64,000 bases of DNA from JAWXCE01 sp034440495 (GTDB taxonomy: Bacteria; Pseudomonadota; Alphaproteobacteria; Rhizobiales; Rhodomicrobiaceae), in the NCBI GenBank assembly GCA_034440495.1, contig JAWXCE010000022.1:1-64000 (forward strand), in the 5' to 3' direction. The position numbers and the translations under genes are program-made. Of the stretch, positions 1 through 8,267 are shown in pieces. Each line of letters starts with the position of its first letter. Position 1 is the stretch's first letter. The notes under the pieces are model-generated. The model was not told the DNA's origin, did not search any database, and was given only the letters and a program-made list of their open reading frames with translations.

Positions 1-62
1 GAGGTGGCGCGCGCCACCTCGCCGCCGATGCGATCGAGCATACGCCGCTCAAAACCTTTCAA
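1..62 (-). CDS. Partial ChrR-like cupin protein (N-terminal part only, runs off the window edge)
   Basis: Reading the minus strand from about position 62 to 1 gives KGFERRMLDRIGGEVARATS after an in-frame stop at 71-69. This resembles the opening of ChrR/anti-sigma-type cupin proteins, where an 'ERRMLDRIG..VARATS(IVRY)' stretch precedes the cupin metal-binding core. Only about 20 codons are inside the window, so the metal-binding histidines cannot be seen. The start is either TTG at 62 or ATG at 41; neither has a strong ribosome binding site, and family members usually have some 15 more residues, so this copy may be shortened. It is divergent from the TetR gene and shares its operator region, which suggests it is the regulator's target. 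The family call rests on a short stretch and is tentative. Confidence 0.4.
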   Translation of the reverse strand, partial: MKGFERRMLDRIGGEVARAT

Positions 63-72
63 GAGTGACTAC

Positions 73-137
73 CTATCAGTAGATAGCCCATCAATAACAT
101 TGCAATTGATGAGATTCAATCCCTATCTATAGATAGG
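73..137. promoter_or_regulatory. Two matching palindromic operators between the cupin and TetR genes
   Basis: A perfect 16-bp palindrome CCTATCTATAGATAGG lies at 122-137, 20 bp before the TetR start. A second copy with the same half-sites, CTATCAGTAGATAG, lies at 73-86, beside the start of the divergent cupin gene. The shared pattern CTATC-N4-GATAG, placed at both promoters, is what an autoregulating TetR-family repressor would need. Binding by the neighbouring TetR protein is inferred from position and symmetry. Confidence 0.7.
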
Positions 138-156
138 CATAGGAAAGATTCCATAG

Positions 157-705
157 ATGGAAAGAGGCGCGACCGCAGACCTGATTCTGGATGCAGCGGA
201 GAAGCGCGTCAGGCGAAGCGGCTATAACGCCGTCAGCTTTCGCGATCTCGCCGAGGATGTCAGCGTGAAAAGCGCAAGCGTGCACTATCATTTTGAAATA
301 AAAGAAGATCTCGGAGTGGCGCTCATAAAACGCTATTCAGATCGCTTCATGAGCGCGTTAGAGTTGAAAACCGGGCTATCGCCAGTTCAAAGCGTAGAGG
401 CTTTTTGCGCACTTTACCGGCAATCATTGATGCAGTCGGACGCGATCTGCTTGTGCGGTATGCTCGGCGCGGAGATTAGCGGCCTGCCCGAACCGGTCGC
501 CGCCGCTGTCAGGGAGTTTTTTCACGCTAACATCGCATGGCTCGAAAAAGCATTGTCCGGGCGTGACGGCAACGTATCCGCTTATGAAGAAGCTGCCGCA
601 ATTGTCGCCACATTACAGGGGGTGATGATGCTTTCCATCGCCCTCCGGAATACTCAAATATTCGATACGAGCGTAGTCCGGTTGTTGATGTCTTATCATC
701 GATAG
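157..705 (+). CDS. TetR/AcrR-family transcriptional regulator
   Basis: This 182-residue protein has a TetR N-terminal helix-turn-helix (about residues 24-46, SFRDLAEDVSVKSASVHYHF) and a C-terminal ligand-binding half containing the CLCGMLGAEISGLP stretch seen in YxaF/AcuR-like members. Cys84, Cys98 and Cys100 fall in the ligand-binding half, so response to an electrophile or thiol-reactive compound is conceivable but not shown. The start at 157 gives the usual TetR N-terminus. Two matching palindromes lie just upstream, between this gene and the divergent cupin gene, so autoregulation and control of that gene are likely. The ligand is unknown. Confidence 0.85.
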   Translation: MERGATADLILDAAEKRVRRSGYNAVSFRDLAEDVSVKSASVHYHFEIKEDLGVALIKRYSDRFMSALELKTGLSPVQSVEAFCALYRQSLMQSDAICLCGMLGAEISGLPEPVAAAVREFFHANIAWLEKALSGRDGNVSAYEEAAAIVATLQGVMMLSIALRNTQIFDTSVVRLLMSYHR

Positions 706-724
706 GGCATCAAGCGTGCATAGC

Positions 725-1531
725 CTAGCGCTTGGGCGCGCAGATGGGCGGCTCTTCGGTGCGCATCGCGAGCACCTCTGCGATGTGGCGCGCGTAGACC
801 GGTTTTCCCTCGCGGCTGAGTTTACCCGCGATGTTCATGAGACAGCCGAGGTCGTTGCCGAGCAACAGGCTGGCGCCCGTGTTCGCGACTTTATCCGCCT
901 TCTGGCTCACCATGGAATTTGAGATGTCCGGATATTTGACCGAGAAGGCACCGCCAAAGCCGCAGCAAATGTCCGCGTCCTCGATCTCAGACAGCTCTAA
1001 ACCTTTCACAGAATAAAGCAAACGGCGCGGCTGCTCCTTAAGGCCGATCTCGCGCAATGAGGAACACGAGTCGTGGTAGGTGACAGAGCCGATATATTGC
1101 GCGTTGACACTGGTCACGCGCATAACGTCGGTGAGGAAGGATATGAGTTCGTGCACTTTGGCAGAAAACTGGCTTGCGCGCTCCTCAAACTCAGGGTCGT
1201 CCGAGAAGAGTGCGGGATAATGTTTACGTAGCATGCCCGCGCAGGAGCCTGATGGCACTACTACATAGTCATAACCCGAGAAAGCCTCAATGACGCCTTT
1301 CGCTATATCGCGAGCATCTGCCCGGCTACCGGAGTTATAGGCCGGTTGCCCGCAGCAGGTTTGAGCGCGCGGAACGCTAACATCGCACCCGGCATCTTCG
1401 AGAAGTTTTACCGCAGCAAATCCGATGCTCGGCCGCATCATATCGACAAGGCAAGTGACAAATAGCGCGACACGTGGCCTGCGCTTTGCGGGGGAGTCGT
1501 GGTTCAAGGACGGATGTCCACTATAGTTCAC
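725..1531 (-). CDS. LutA/GlcF-type (Fe-S)-binding CCG-domain protein
   Basis: This 268-residue protein has two CCG domains: the first contains TCCGQPAYNSG (Cys59-Cys60-Gly61), the second ICCGFGGAFSVKYP. This is the arrangement of LutA, the Fe-S subunit of the LutABC L-lactate oxidation complex, and of the C-terminal half of GlcF. No lutB or lutC lies beside it, so either the partners are elsewhere or it serves another electron-transfer role. It starts with GTG at 1531 after a GGTGG stretch and follows the cytochrome c gene on the same strand by about 60 bp, so both may share a transcript. A link with glycolate or lactate oxidation fits the nearby glcDEF but is inference. Confidence 0.75.
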   Translation of the reverse strand: MNYSGHPSLNHDSPAKRRPRVALFVTCLVDMMRPSIGFAAVKLLEDAGCDVSVPRAQTCCGQPAYNSGSRADARDIAKGVIEAFSGYDYVVVPSGSCAGMLRKHYPALFSDDPEFEERASQFSAKVHELISFLTDVMRVTSVNAQYIGSVTYHDSCSSLREIGLKEQPRRLLYSVKGLELSEIEDADICCGFGGAFSVKYPDISNSMVSQKADKVANTGASLLLGNDLGCLMNIAGKLSREGKPVYARHIAEVLAMRTEEPPICAPKR

Positions 1532-1590
1532 CCACCACGAAGAAATGCGTTATCAGCATCGCCTCGTGATGGAGTTGAAAAGTTTCTGGG

Positions 1591-1971
1591 TTATTTCAAG
1601 GTGGCGAGATAGGCAATGACGTCCGCGCGATCCTCTTCTTTTTTCAGGCCCACGAAAGCCATTTTGTTGCCTGGCATAAAGCCACGTGGGTCGGCGAGAT
1701 ATTTATCAAGATTTGCTTCATCCCAAATCAGACCTTTAGCGCCAGCTTCGGTAAGAGCCGTCGAATATTTGAAATCGGCCACAGACCCTGCCTTGCGTCC
1801 AACAACACCATTTTGAGCTGGACCGACACCATTTTTCGCGTCAGGGCCAACCTGATGACAGGCTTTGCATTTCTTGAAAACGGCCTCGCCTTTCACTGGA
1901 TCGCCTGCCGCGTTAGCCGCAGCCGAAAACGTGAGGGTCGCTGCAGCAGCGAGCAAAAAAGCTTTATTCAT
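1591..1971 (-). CDS. Secreted class I cytochrome c (cytochrome c2/c550-like)
   Basis: The chosen start at 1971 is the ATG placed 9 bp behind an AAGGAG ribosome binding site; another ATG two codons upstream is too close to it. The 126-residue product begins with a Sec signal peptide ending near AANAA, followed by one haem-binding motif CKACH (Cys35, Cys38, His39). The PGNKM motif supplies the likely axial ligand Met104. Size and motifs fit a small soluble periplasmic electron carrier. It lies directly upstream of the LutA-like Fe-S protein on the same strand, so the two may take part in one periplasm-linked oxidation chain; this is inferred only from position. Confidence 0.88.
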   Translation of the reverse strand: MNKAFLLAAAATLTFSAAANAAGDPVKGEAVFKKCKACHQVGPDAKNGVGPAQNGVVGRKAGSVADFKYSTALTEAGAKGLIWDEANLDKYLADPRGFMPGNKMAFVGLKKEEDRADVIAYLATLK

Positions 1972-2090
1972 GAACATGCTCTCCTTGGTGAGTAGTTTCT
2001 TGTTTGTTAACGGGCAGATCATCTATTGGTTGCAACAATGACAATGACTGAAATTGACATAAAAGCGCAGGCGACACAATGCAGCAGGGT

Positions 2091-3056
2091 CTACCGTAAC
2101 GCGCCGTTCACGACTCTTAAGTTGGTGGCGTTATCCGAAAGGTAGGAATCGATATCTGCATCCCAATATGGCGCCGAGCCGTAAAGATCGCTCAAGAACT
2201 CCACAAAAACCCGTAGTTTGGCTGGAACATGCTCCTGGCGCTGATGCACCGCGTAAATGCCAAGCCGAGATGACACTTTATATTTTGGCAGCACAACCTT
2301 CAGCTTGCCCGTTTTAAGCTCTTTGTATATGTCCCAGGTCGAACGCAACCCGATGCCCAAACCAGCAACCACGCATTCGCGCACAACTTCGCTGGAATTC
2401 GTGCGAATATTTGCAGTCGCGCGAACCATTACAGGCCCATCCGGACCTTCTAGTCGCCACGTCGAGTTCGACCCGATCGCGATGCAGTTATGGCCCGATA
2501 AATCGTCGGTGTTTCGCGGCTCGCCATATTTTTCGAGATATCCGGGCGTTGCACATAATACCCGCGTGCAGGGCGCCAACTTGTGAGCCATCAGCGCGCG
2601 ATCTTCGACTTCGGCAATACGAATTGCAATGTCCACGCCTTCAGAAACAATATCGACCATCGCATCGCTAGCGAATAGATCGAGAGTAATATCAGGATAC
2701 TGCTGTAAAAACCCCGAGAAGTGAGGGGCAAGATGCATCCTGCTAAATGCGCTCGGGGCGGTAATTCGAAGCAGCCTGCGCGCCTGACCGTTGCCTTGAG
2801 CGAGAAAAGCTTCCGCCTCTTGAATGCTCGCCAGGATTTGTATGACCCTGTCATAAAATCCTGCTCCGGCTTCAGTGAGCTGCAAATGGCGCGTCGTACG
2901 CTGAAATAGCCTTGCGCCCAACCGGTCTTCCATGCCGCTGATGCGTTTGCTGACCACTGCGGGGGATAAACCCATGTCGCGACCCGCCGCAGACATATTT
3001 CCAGCGGTGACGACCCGCGCAAAAATTTTTAAATCGTCGATGTGCGTGACTGACAC
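2091..3056 (-). CDS. LysR-family transcriptional regulator
   Basis: This 321-residue protein has a LysR N-terminal winged helix-turn-helix (about residues 8-65, including GNMSAAGRDMGLSPAVVSKR) and a periplasmic-binding-protein-like effector domain after about residue 90. The N-terminus resembles the LysR subgroup (DsdC/AaeR-like, 'DLKIFARVV..GNMSAAGR') common in proteobacteria. It is transcribed divergently from glcD across a 215-bp gap, the classic arrangement for a LysR activator controlling the neighbouring operon. Control of glcDEF, with glycolate or a related acid as co-inducer, is therefore likely but inferred from position. Confidence 0.88.
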   Translation of the reverse strand: MSVTHIDDLKIFARVVTAGNMSAAGRDMGLSPAVVSKRISGMEDRLGARLFQRTTRHLQLTEAGAGFYDRVIQILASIQEAEAFLAQGNGQARRLLRITAPSAFSRMHLAPHFSGFLQQYPDITLDLFASDAMVDIVSEGVDIAIRIAEVEDRALMAHKLAPCTRVLCATPGYLEKYGEPRNTDDLSGHNCIAIGSNSTWRLEGPDGPVMVRATANIRTNSSEVVRECVVAGLGIGLRSTWDIYKELKTGKLKVVLPKYKVSSRLGIYAVHQRQEHVPAKLRVFVEFLSDLYGSAPYWDADIDSYLSDNATNLRVVNGALR

Positions 3057-3085
3057 GGCTCAGCCTTTTCGTATGTATGAAGACA

Positions 3086-3198
3086 TTGTATACAAATAAT
3101 GCTGATGTCAATCTGGCTTTAATGAGCGGGTAAACTAGATTGATTTGAAAAAATCCCATTTGCTCATACCGAGTCCGTATAACGGTGATTGCATACAA
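3086..3198. promoter_or_regulatory. Paired 10-bp palindrome-like sites in the lysR-glcD intergenic region
   Basis: A perfect 10-bp palindrome TTGTATACAA occurs at 3086-3095, near the lysR start, and a one-mismatch copy TTGCATACAA at 3189-3198, upstream of glcD. The two sites lie about 100 bp apart, flanking both divergent promoters. Such GT-AC palindromes are typical of GntR/FCD operators, while LysR sites are usually T-N11-A, so the binding protein is uncertain. Their placement supports a role in glc or lysR control. Confidence 0.4.
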
Positions 3199-3271
3199 GA
3201 GTTCCGATTTCATTTGCACTGCTATAATGTTATGACATATTTATGTTTTGATGAATCTGGAGCTTAAAACT

Positions 3272-4738
3272 ATGCCTCCAATCCCTGTTATTCGTTCTGA
3301 TGAAACCGTGGTACGCAACCGCGACTCTATTATGGCTGCCTTATCGCGCGCCGTGCCTGGTGTAAAAGTTATCGTCGATGAGCCAGGTCGCCGAGCTTTT
3401 GAGACCGATGCGCTAACAGCGTATCGCTGCCCCCCTCTCGCGGTCGTTTTGCCTGCAACCACTCTGGAGGTAAGCGCCATCATGCGCTTCTGTCATGAAC
3501 AGCAGGTGAAAGTTGTAGCAAGAGGCGCTGGCACCTCACTGACTGGCGGCGCACTGCCCTCCGCCGACACCATTCTGCTCGGCCTGTCGCGGATGAACCG
3601 TATTCTGGACGTGAATTTTGAAACCCGGACAGCGCGCGTCGAAGCTGGCATTACGAATCTCGCCATCTCAGCAGTGGCCGGAGCGAAAAACTTCTTTTAC
3701 GCGCCGGATCCGTCCAGTCAGCTCGCATGTACGTTGGGCGGCAATATCGCCATGAATTCCGGCGGCGCGCATTGCCTTAAATATGGCGTTACGACAAACA
3801 ACGTGCTCGGCGTGAAGATCGTGATGGCCAATGGCGATATTGTCGAGTTTGGCGGCGACAGCCTTGATCCGGCGGGGTACGACTTTTTAGGCCTGATCGT
3901 CGGCTCCGAAGGGCAGTTCGGCGTCGTCACCGAGGCGACCGTGCGCATTCTGCGCATGGCGGAGGGGGCACGGCCCATGCTGGTCGGCTTTCCAACAGCG
4001 GAGGCGGCGGGGGCCTGCGTGGCGGCAATTATTGCTAGCGGAATTATCCCCGTCGCCATGGAATATATGGACCAGCCGGCAATCAAAGTGTGCGAGGATT
4101 TCGCGCACGCAGGCTACCCACTCGACGTTGAGGCGATGCTCATTATCGAAGTTGAAGGCTCCGAAACCGAAATATCGGCTCTGTTAGAACAGATTTCCGT
4201 GATCGCACGTCAGTTTGAAGCCTCCACCATTCGCATCAGCCAGAGCGAGGACGAAGCGGCGGCAATCTGGAAAGGCCGCAAATCCGCGTTCGGCGCGCTG
4301 GGGCGCCTTTCCGATTATTACTGCATGGACGGCGTCATTCCGTTAGGCAAGTTGCCCGAGGTGCTGAAAGCGTCCAACCGCATTTGCGAAGACTACGGCT
4401 TAAAGGTCGCCAATATCTTCCACGCGGGAGATGGCAATCTGCACCCGCTCATCATGTTTAACGCTAACGACCCGGTGGAGAAACAAAAGGCGGAGGATTG
4501 CGGCGCGGATATCCTTAAACTCTGCGTCGAAGCGGGCGGGTGCCTGACGGGTGAGCATGGCGTCGGCATTGAGAAACGTGACCTTATGCATGTGCAGTTT
4601 AACGCTGCCGATCTGGATCAGCAGATGCGGGTCAAGAAAGTCTTCGATCCGGACTGGCGGTTAAACCCGGGGAAAGTCTTTCCGCTGGACGCTCAGAAAA
4701 CCTTCCTTGAAAGCCAGGCGCAGACCGCCGATGGTTGA
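3272..4738 (+). CDS. glcD: Glycolate oxidase subunit GlcD (FAD-linked)
   Basis: GlcD is the flavin subunit of membrane-associated glycolate oxidase, which oxidises glycolate to glyoxylate. The N-terminal half is a PCMH-type FAD-binding domain, with VVARGAGTSLTGGALP for the pyrophosphate and LGGNIAMNSGGAHCLKYG further on. The C-terminal half ends with the family signature FHAGDGNLHPLI and the GGCLTGEHGVG loop. The length of 488 residues is normal. Start 3272 is preferred because GGAG at 3259-3262 stands 9 bp upstream; an ATG at 3251 and a TTG at 3248 are in frame but lack such a site. The gene overlaps glcE by 8 bp, so translation is coupled. Confidence 0.93.
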   Translation: MPPIPVIRSDETVVRNRDSIMAALSRAVPGVKVIVDEPGRRAFETDALTAYRCPPLAVVLPATTLEVSAIMRFCHEQQVKVVARGAGTSLTGGALPSADTILLGLSRMNRILDVNFETRTARVEAGITNLAISAVAGAKNFFYAPDPSSQLACTLGGNIAMNSGGAHCLKYGVTTNNVLGVKIVMANGDIVEFGGDSLDPAGYDFLGLIVGSEGQFGVVTEATVRILRMAEGARPMLVGFPTAEAAGACVAAIIASGIIPVAMEYMDQPAIKVCEDFAHAGYPLDVEAMLIIEVEGSETEISALLEQISVIARQFEASTIRISQSEDEAAAIWKGRKSAFGALGRLSDYYCMDGVIPLGKLPEVLKASNRICEDYGLKVANIFHAGDGNLHPLIMFNANDPVEKQKAEDCGADILKLCVEAGGCLTGEHGVGIEKRDLMHVQFNAADLDQQMRVKKVFDPDWRLNPGKVFPLDAQKTFLESQAQTADG

Positions 4739-5948
4739 TGTTTTCGCTCCCCGCGACGAGCGCGACGTCGCCGACCTGGTGGCGCAGGCCGCAAACTCTG
4801 GCACACCGCTAGAGGTCGCCGGATACCGTACCAAGCGGCTGATCGGCCGCCCGGTTAATACGGGCGCGGCGCTCAGCACCGGCGAACTTTCCGGCGTCAC
4901 GCTTTATGAGCCAAACGAGCTTGTCATCTCCGCCCGGCCCGGAACATCGCTGGCGCAAATAGAGTCGCTGCTGGCCTCCAATAATCAGGAACTTGCGTTT
5001 GAGCCGATTGACCTGTCGCGCGCCGTGAACAAACGCCCGCTCGGCGTCAGCATCGGCGGCGTGTTCGCCACAAACGCCTCCGGACCTCGCCGCATTCTGC
5101 GTGGCGCCGCCCGTGATCACCTGCTCGGTGTTCGAGCCGTTAACGGGCGTGGGGAGGTGATTAAGTCGGGCGGCCGGGTGATGAAAAACGTAACAGGCGT
5201 CGATCTGGTGCGTGGCCTCGCCGGATCATGGGGCACTCTCGGCGTTCTCACCGAAGTGACGATGAAGGTGCTCCCAAAGGCGGAGGAAACCCGCACGCTG
5301 ATTTTCATGAATTTGCCAGATGAGGCCGCGATCGGTTTGATGTGCGCCGCCTTGGGCACGCCATACGAAGTTTCAGGAACCGTGCATCTCCAGGCGCCGC
5401 TGGCAAAGCGTATTGCAGACAAGGATCTCGCTGATCTGGGCTATTCGATCTCCGCGCTGCGGCTTGAGACCTTTTCAGCTTCGATGCTTTATCGCATTGA
5501 TCGACTGCGACGCGACTTATCGCCATTCGGGGAAGTCTATGAATTGGACCATGGGCGCTCGCTCGCCTTCTGGTCGGATATGCGCGGCCTCTCCTATCTT
5601 GCTGGCACATGGCCGTTATGGCGCATCACGGTTTCGCCCGCGAAGGCCGCGCAACTCGTCGGGGCGCTCCGCGCGATTATTGACTGCCGCGCCGCATTCG
5701 ACTGGTCGGGCGGTCTGATCTGGCTGGAAGTCCCGCCGTCTATGGATGCGAACGCCGCCGATTTGCGCCGCATCATCGGGCAGTTCGACGCCGACGCAAT
5801 GCTAATCCGCGCCGAGCCGCATGTGCGCGCCGCCGTAGAGGTGTTCCAGCCGCTGCCCGAGGCGAACATGAACTTGATCCGGCGGCTGAAACACGCATTT
5901 GATCCTATGGGTATACTAAACCCGGGCCGCATGTACGCGGGCGTCTAA
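4731..5948 (+). CDS. glcE: Glycolate oxidase subunit GlcE (FAD-binding)
   Basis: GlcE is the second flavin-domain subunit of glycolate oxidase. This 405-residue protein shows a shortened FAD-binding PCMH fold: VAGYRTKRLIGRPVNTG near the N-terminus and GGVFATNASGPRRILRGAARD about 120 residues in. It lacks the full catalytic C-terminal domain of GlcD, as expected, and ends with the family closing motif MGILNPGRMY. The start at ATG 4731 overlaps the end of glcD by 8 bp. It is followed after about 50 bp by glcF, so all three subunits form one operon. Confidence 0.92.
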   Translation: MVDVFAPRDERDVADLVAQAANSGTPLEVAGYRTKRLIGRPVNTGAALSTGELSGVTLYEPNELVISARPGTSLAQIESLLASNNQELAFEPIDLSRAVNKRPLGVSIGGVFATNASGPRRILRGAARDHLLGVRAVNGRGEVIKSGGRVMKNVTGVDLVRGLAGSWGTLGVLTEVTMKVLPKAEETRTLIFMNLPDEAAIGLMCAALGTPYEVSGTVHLQAPLAKRIADKDLADLGYSISALRLETFSASMLYRIDRLRRDLSPFGEVYELDHGRSLAFWSDMRGLSYLAGTWPLWRITVSPAKAAQLVGALRAIIDCRAAFDWSGGLIWLEVPPSMDANAADLRRIIGQFDADAMLIRAEPHVRAAVEVFQPLPEANMNLIRRLKHAFDPMGILNPGRMYAGV

Positions 5949-5996
5949 CGATCCGCCAGCCTCGTATTTAACCTGTCCGACAATTTGCGAGATAGC

Positions 5997-7376
5997 ATGG
6001 AAACGCAATTCAGCGCCGAACAACTCAAAAATCCGCGTCTGGCCGAGGCCGAGGCGATTGTGCGCCGCTGCGTGCATTGCGGCCTGTGCACCGCCACTTG
6101 CTCCAGCTACGTGGTGCAGGGCGACGAACGCGACAGCCCGCGGGGCCGGATTTACCTCATCAAGAACATGCTGGAGGGGAACGAAGACGCTAGCCGCGAG
6201 GTGCGCACGCATGTTGACCGCTGCCTGTCCTGCCTATCCTGCATGACCACTTGTCCGAGCGGCGTGGACTATATGCATCTGGTCGATCTGGCGCGCGTGC
6301 ATATCGAGGACACCTCCTCGCGGCCGGTGAAAGACCGTTTCATCCGGAAATTACTTGCTTTTGTCATTCCTCATCCAAACCGCTTCCGCGTGGCGCTGGT
6401 AAGCGCAATCCTCGCGCGCCCATTTCGCGGCCTGTTTCGCCGTCTTGGGCTAAAAGAACTGAATGCGATGCTTGATCTGGCGGCAGTCGCGCCGCTACAA
6501 ACAGGCAGCTATAACGCGCCGCAAATTGTGCTGACCAAAGAGCGGGTACGCCGTGGCCGCGTGGCGATGCTCGGCGGGTGCGCGCAACGCGTGCTCCGTC
6601 CGCAGATTAATGATTCTACCATCCGCGTGCTGAACAGCCAGGGCGTTGACGTGGTGCTGGCGAAAGGCGAGGCGTGTTGCGGCTCGCTCGTCCTGCACAT
6701 GGGCCGGGAGGCGGAGGCCATGGCCGCGGCACGGCGCAACATCGACGCCTGGTGGCCTCACATACAGGAGAAAACTCTTGACGCAATCGTCATCAACGCC
6801 TCCGGTTGCGGCACGACGGTGAAGGAGTATGGCCACCTGTTAGCGCTGGATCCGGCCTACGCTGAAAAAGCGAAAACCGTGTCCGCGATGGCCAAGGACG
6901 TGACGGAGTACCTTGCAAAGCTCGGCATGGACTCGCCTGAAATCTGGTCGGACATCAAGGTCGCTTATCACTCCGCCTGCTCGATGCAGCACGGCCAGCG
7001 AGTGAACTCGGAGCCGCGCCGCCTTCTGCGCGAGGCCGGGTTCGCCGTGGCTGAAATTCCGGACGGGCATATCTGCTGCGGATCGGCGGGCGTCTATAAT
7101 ATCCTGCAGTCGGACATTGCCAACGAGCTGCGTGAACGCAAAGTCGCCAGCATCGAGAGCGTGCGGCCCGATTGCGTAGCGACAGGCAACATTGGCTGCA
7201 TCACCCAGCTTTCGCACGGCACAGACATCCCGGTGGTGCACACGGTCGAACTGCTGGATTGGGCGCATGGCGGTCCCTGCCCTGATGAAATCCGCCACCT
7301 CGCCAACCGCACCCATAGCCTGCGCGAGGAGTTCCACGACACACCCGGCGTTATCGCTCGCGCGAGGAAAGGCTAG
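5997..7376 (+). CDS. glcF: Glycolate oxidase iron-sulfur subunit GlcF
   Basis: GlcF carries electrons from the GlcDE flavins towards the membrane. Two 4Fe-4S ferredoxin motifs are visible: Cys25-x2-Cys28-x2-Cys31-x3-Cys35 (CVHCGLCTATC) and Cys76-x2-Cys79-x2-Cys82-x3-Cys86 (CLSCLSCMTTCP). The C-terminal half holds two CCG domains (ACCGSLVLHMG and ICCGSAGVYNILQ). The 459-residue length is typical. The start at 5997 has a GAGA element close upstream; an in-frame TTG at 5985 is less likely. It completes the glcDEF operon; no glcG, glcB or permease follows, since the next gene is the unrelated bpt. Confidence 0.93.
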   Translation: METQFSAEQLKNPRLAEAEAIVRRCVHCGLCTATCSSYVVQGDERDSPRGRIYLIKNMLEGNEDASREVRTHVDRCLSCLSCMTTCPSGVDYMHLVDLARVHIEDTSSRPVKDRFIRKLLAFVIPHPNRFRVALVSAILARPFRGLFRRLGLKELNAMLDLAAVAPLQTGSYNAPQIVLTKERVRRGRVAMLGGCAQRVLRPQINDSTIRVLNSQGVDVVLAKGEACCGSLVLHMGREAEAMAAARRNIDAWWPHIQEKTLDAIVINASGCGTTVKEYGHLLALDPAYAEKAKTVSAMAKDVTEYLAKLGMDSPEIWSDIKVAYHSACSMQHGQRVNSEPRRLLREAGFAVAEIPDGHICCGSAGVYNILQSDIANELRERKVASIESVRPDCVATGNIGCITQLSHGTDIPVVHTVELLDWAHGGPCPDEIRHLANRTHSLREEFHDTPGVIARARKG

Positions 7377-7514
7377 GCCGCCAACGCTTTCAGAATCTCT
7401 CTAGCCTATTGTGCGCCGCAGCTTGATTTGTAGGGCCACCCTCCATTAACATCATAAATCATGGGTATCACACTATGAGCACCCCCCAGCTCGACCTAAT
7501 AACAGAGGGCGCGC

Positions 7515-8267
7515 GTGACCGAACAAAAGAAACGATTTCCTGAATTTTATGTCACAGCGCCGCAACCTTGCCCCTATGTGCCGGGGCGCCTGGAGCGGAA
7601 AATTTTCACCCATCTGACGCCGGAAAAGCCGCGCCCGGTGGTGGACAATTTGCTCAAAAATGGTTTCCGCCGCAGCCAGAACATCGCTTACATGCCCTAT
7701 TGCGACAAGTGCTCGGCATGTGTGTCGGTGCGTATCGTGGTCGCCGAGTTCGAGCCGAAGCGCACGCTCAAGCGCATCTGGCGGCGCAATTGCGACTTGC
7801 ACGCCTTCCGCGTGGCGAGCGTGCCGACCTCCGAGCAATATTCGCTATTTCGGGCTTACATCGACAGCCGCCACGGCGACGGCGGCATGGCGGATATGAG
7901 CGTATTCGACTATTCAATGATGGTGGCAGACAGCGCGGTAGAAACCTTCATCACCGAATATCGCCAGCGCCCGATTTTCAGCCACGACGAAGCCAACCGC
8001 ACCGAATGGCCGCTCGTCGCAGCCGCGCTCTGCGATAAACTCAGCGACGGCATTTCCCTCGTTTACAGTTATTACGAGCCGGAGTTTGATGACCGGAGCC
8101 TTGGCAGCTACATTATCATGGAGCACGTTGCTCTGGCGCAAAAGCTAGGATTACCGTTTGTTTATCTCGGATACTGGATTGAGGGATCGCGCAAGATGGC
8201 GTATAAATCGCGATTTCTACCGCAGCAGCGATTAACACCCAAAGGCTGGGTGCGCGTCGAGGGTTAA
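7515..8267 (+). CDS. bpt: Aspartate/glutamate leucyl-tRNA-protein transferase (Bpt)
   Basis: Bpt attaches leucine from leucyl-tRNA to proteins with N-terminal Asp or Glu, marking them for ClpAP degradation by the N-end rule. The 250-residue length fits. Family marks are the N-terminal CPYVPGRLERKIFTHL stretch, the cysteine pair CDKCSACVSVRI (compare ATE N-terminal zinc-like motif), and the C-terminal LGLPFVYLGYWIEGSRKMAYK. Translation starts with GTG at 7515, five bases after a strong AGAGGG. A 138-bp gap separates it from glcF, so it is probably transcribed on its own. Its stop overlaps the 3' end of the convergent broken DUF3140 gene by four bases. Confidence 0.92.
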   Translation: MTEQKKRFPEFYVTAPQPCPYVPGRLERKIFTHLTPEKPRPVVDNLLKNGFRRSQNIAYMPYCDKCSACVSVRIVVAEFEPKRTLKRIWRRNCDLHAFRVASVPTSEQYSLFRAYIDSRHGDGGMADMSVFDYSMMVADSAVETFITEYRQRPIFSHDEANRTEWPLVAAALCDKLSDGISLVYSYYEPEFDDRSLGSYIIMEHVALAQKLGLPFVYLGYWIEGSRKMAYKSRFLPQQRLTPKGWVRVEG

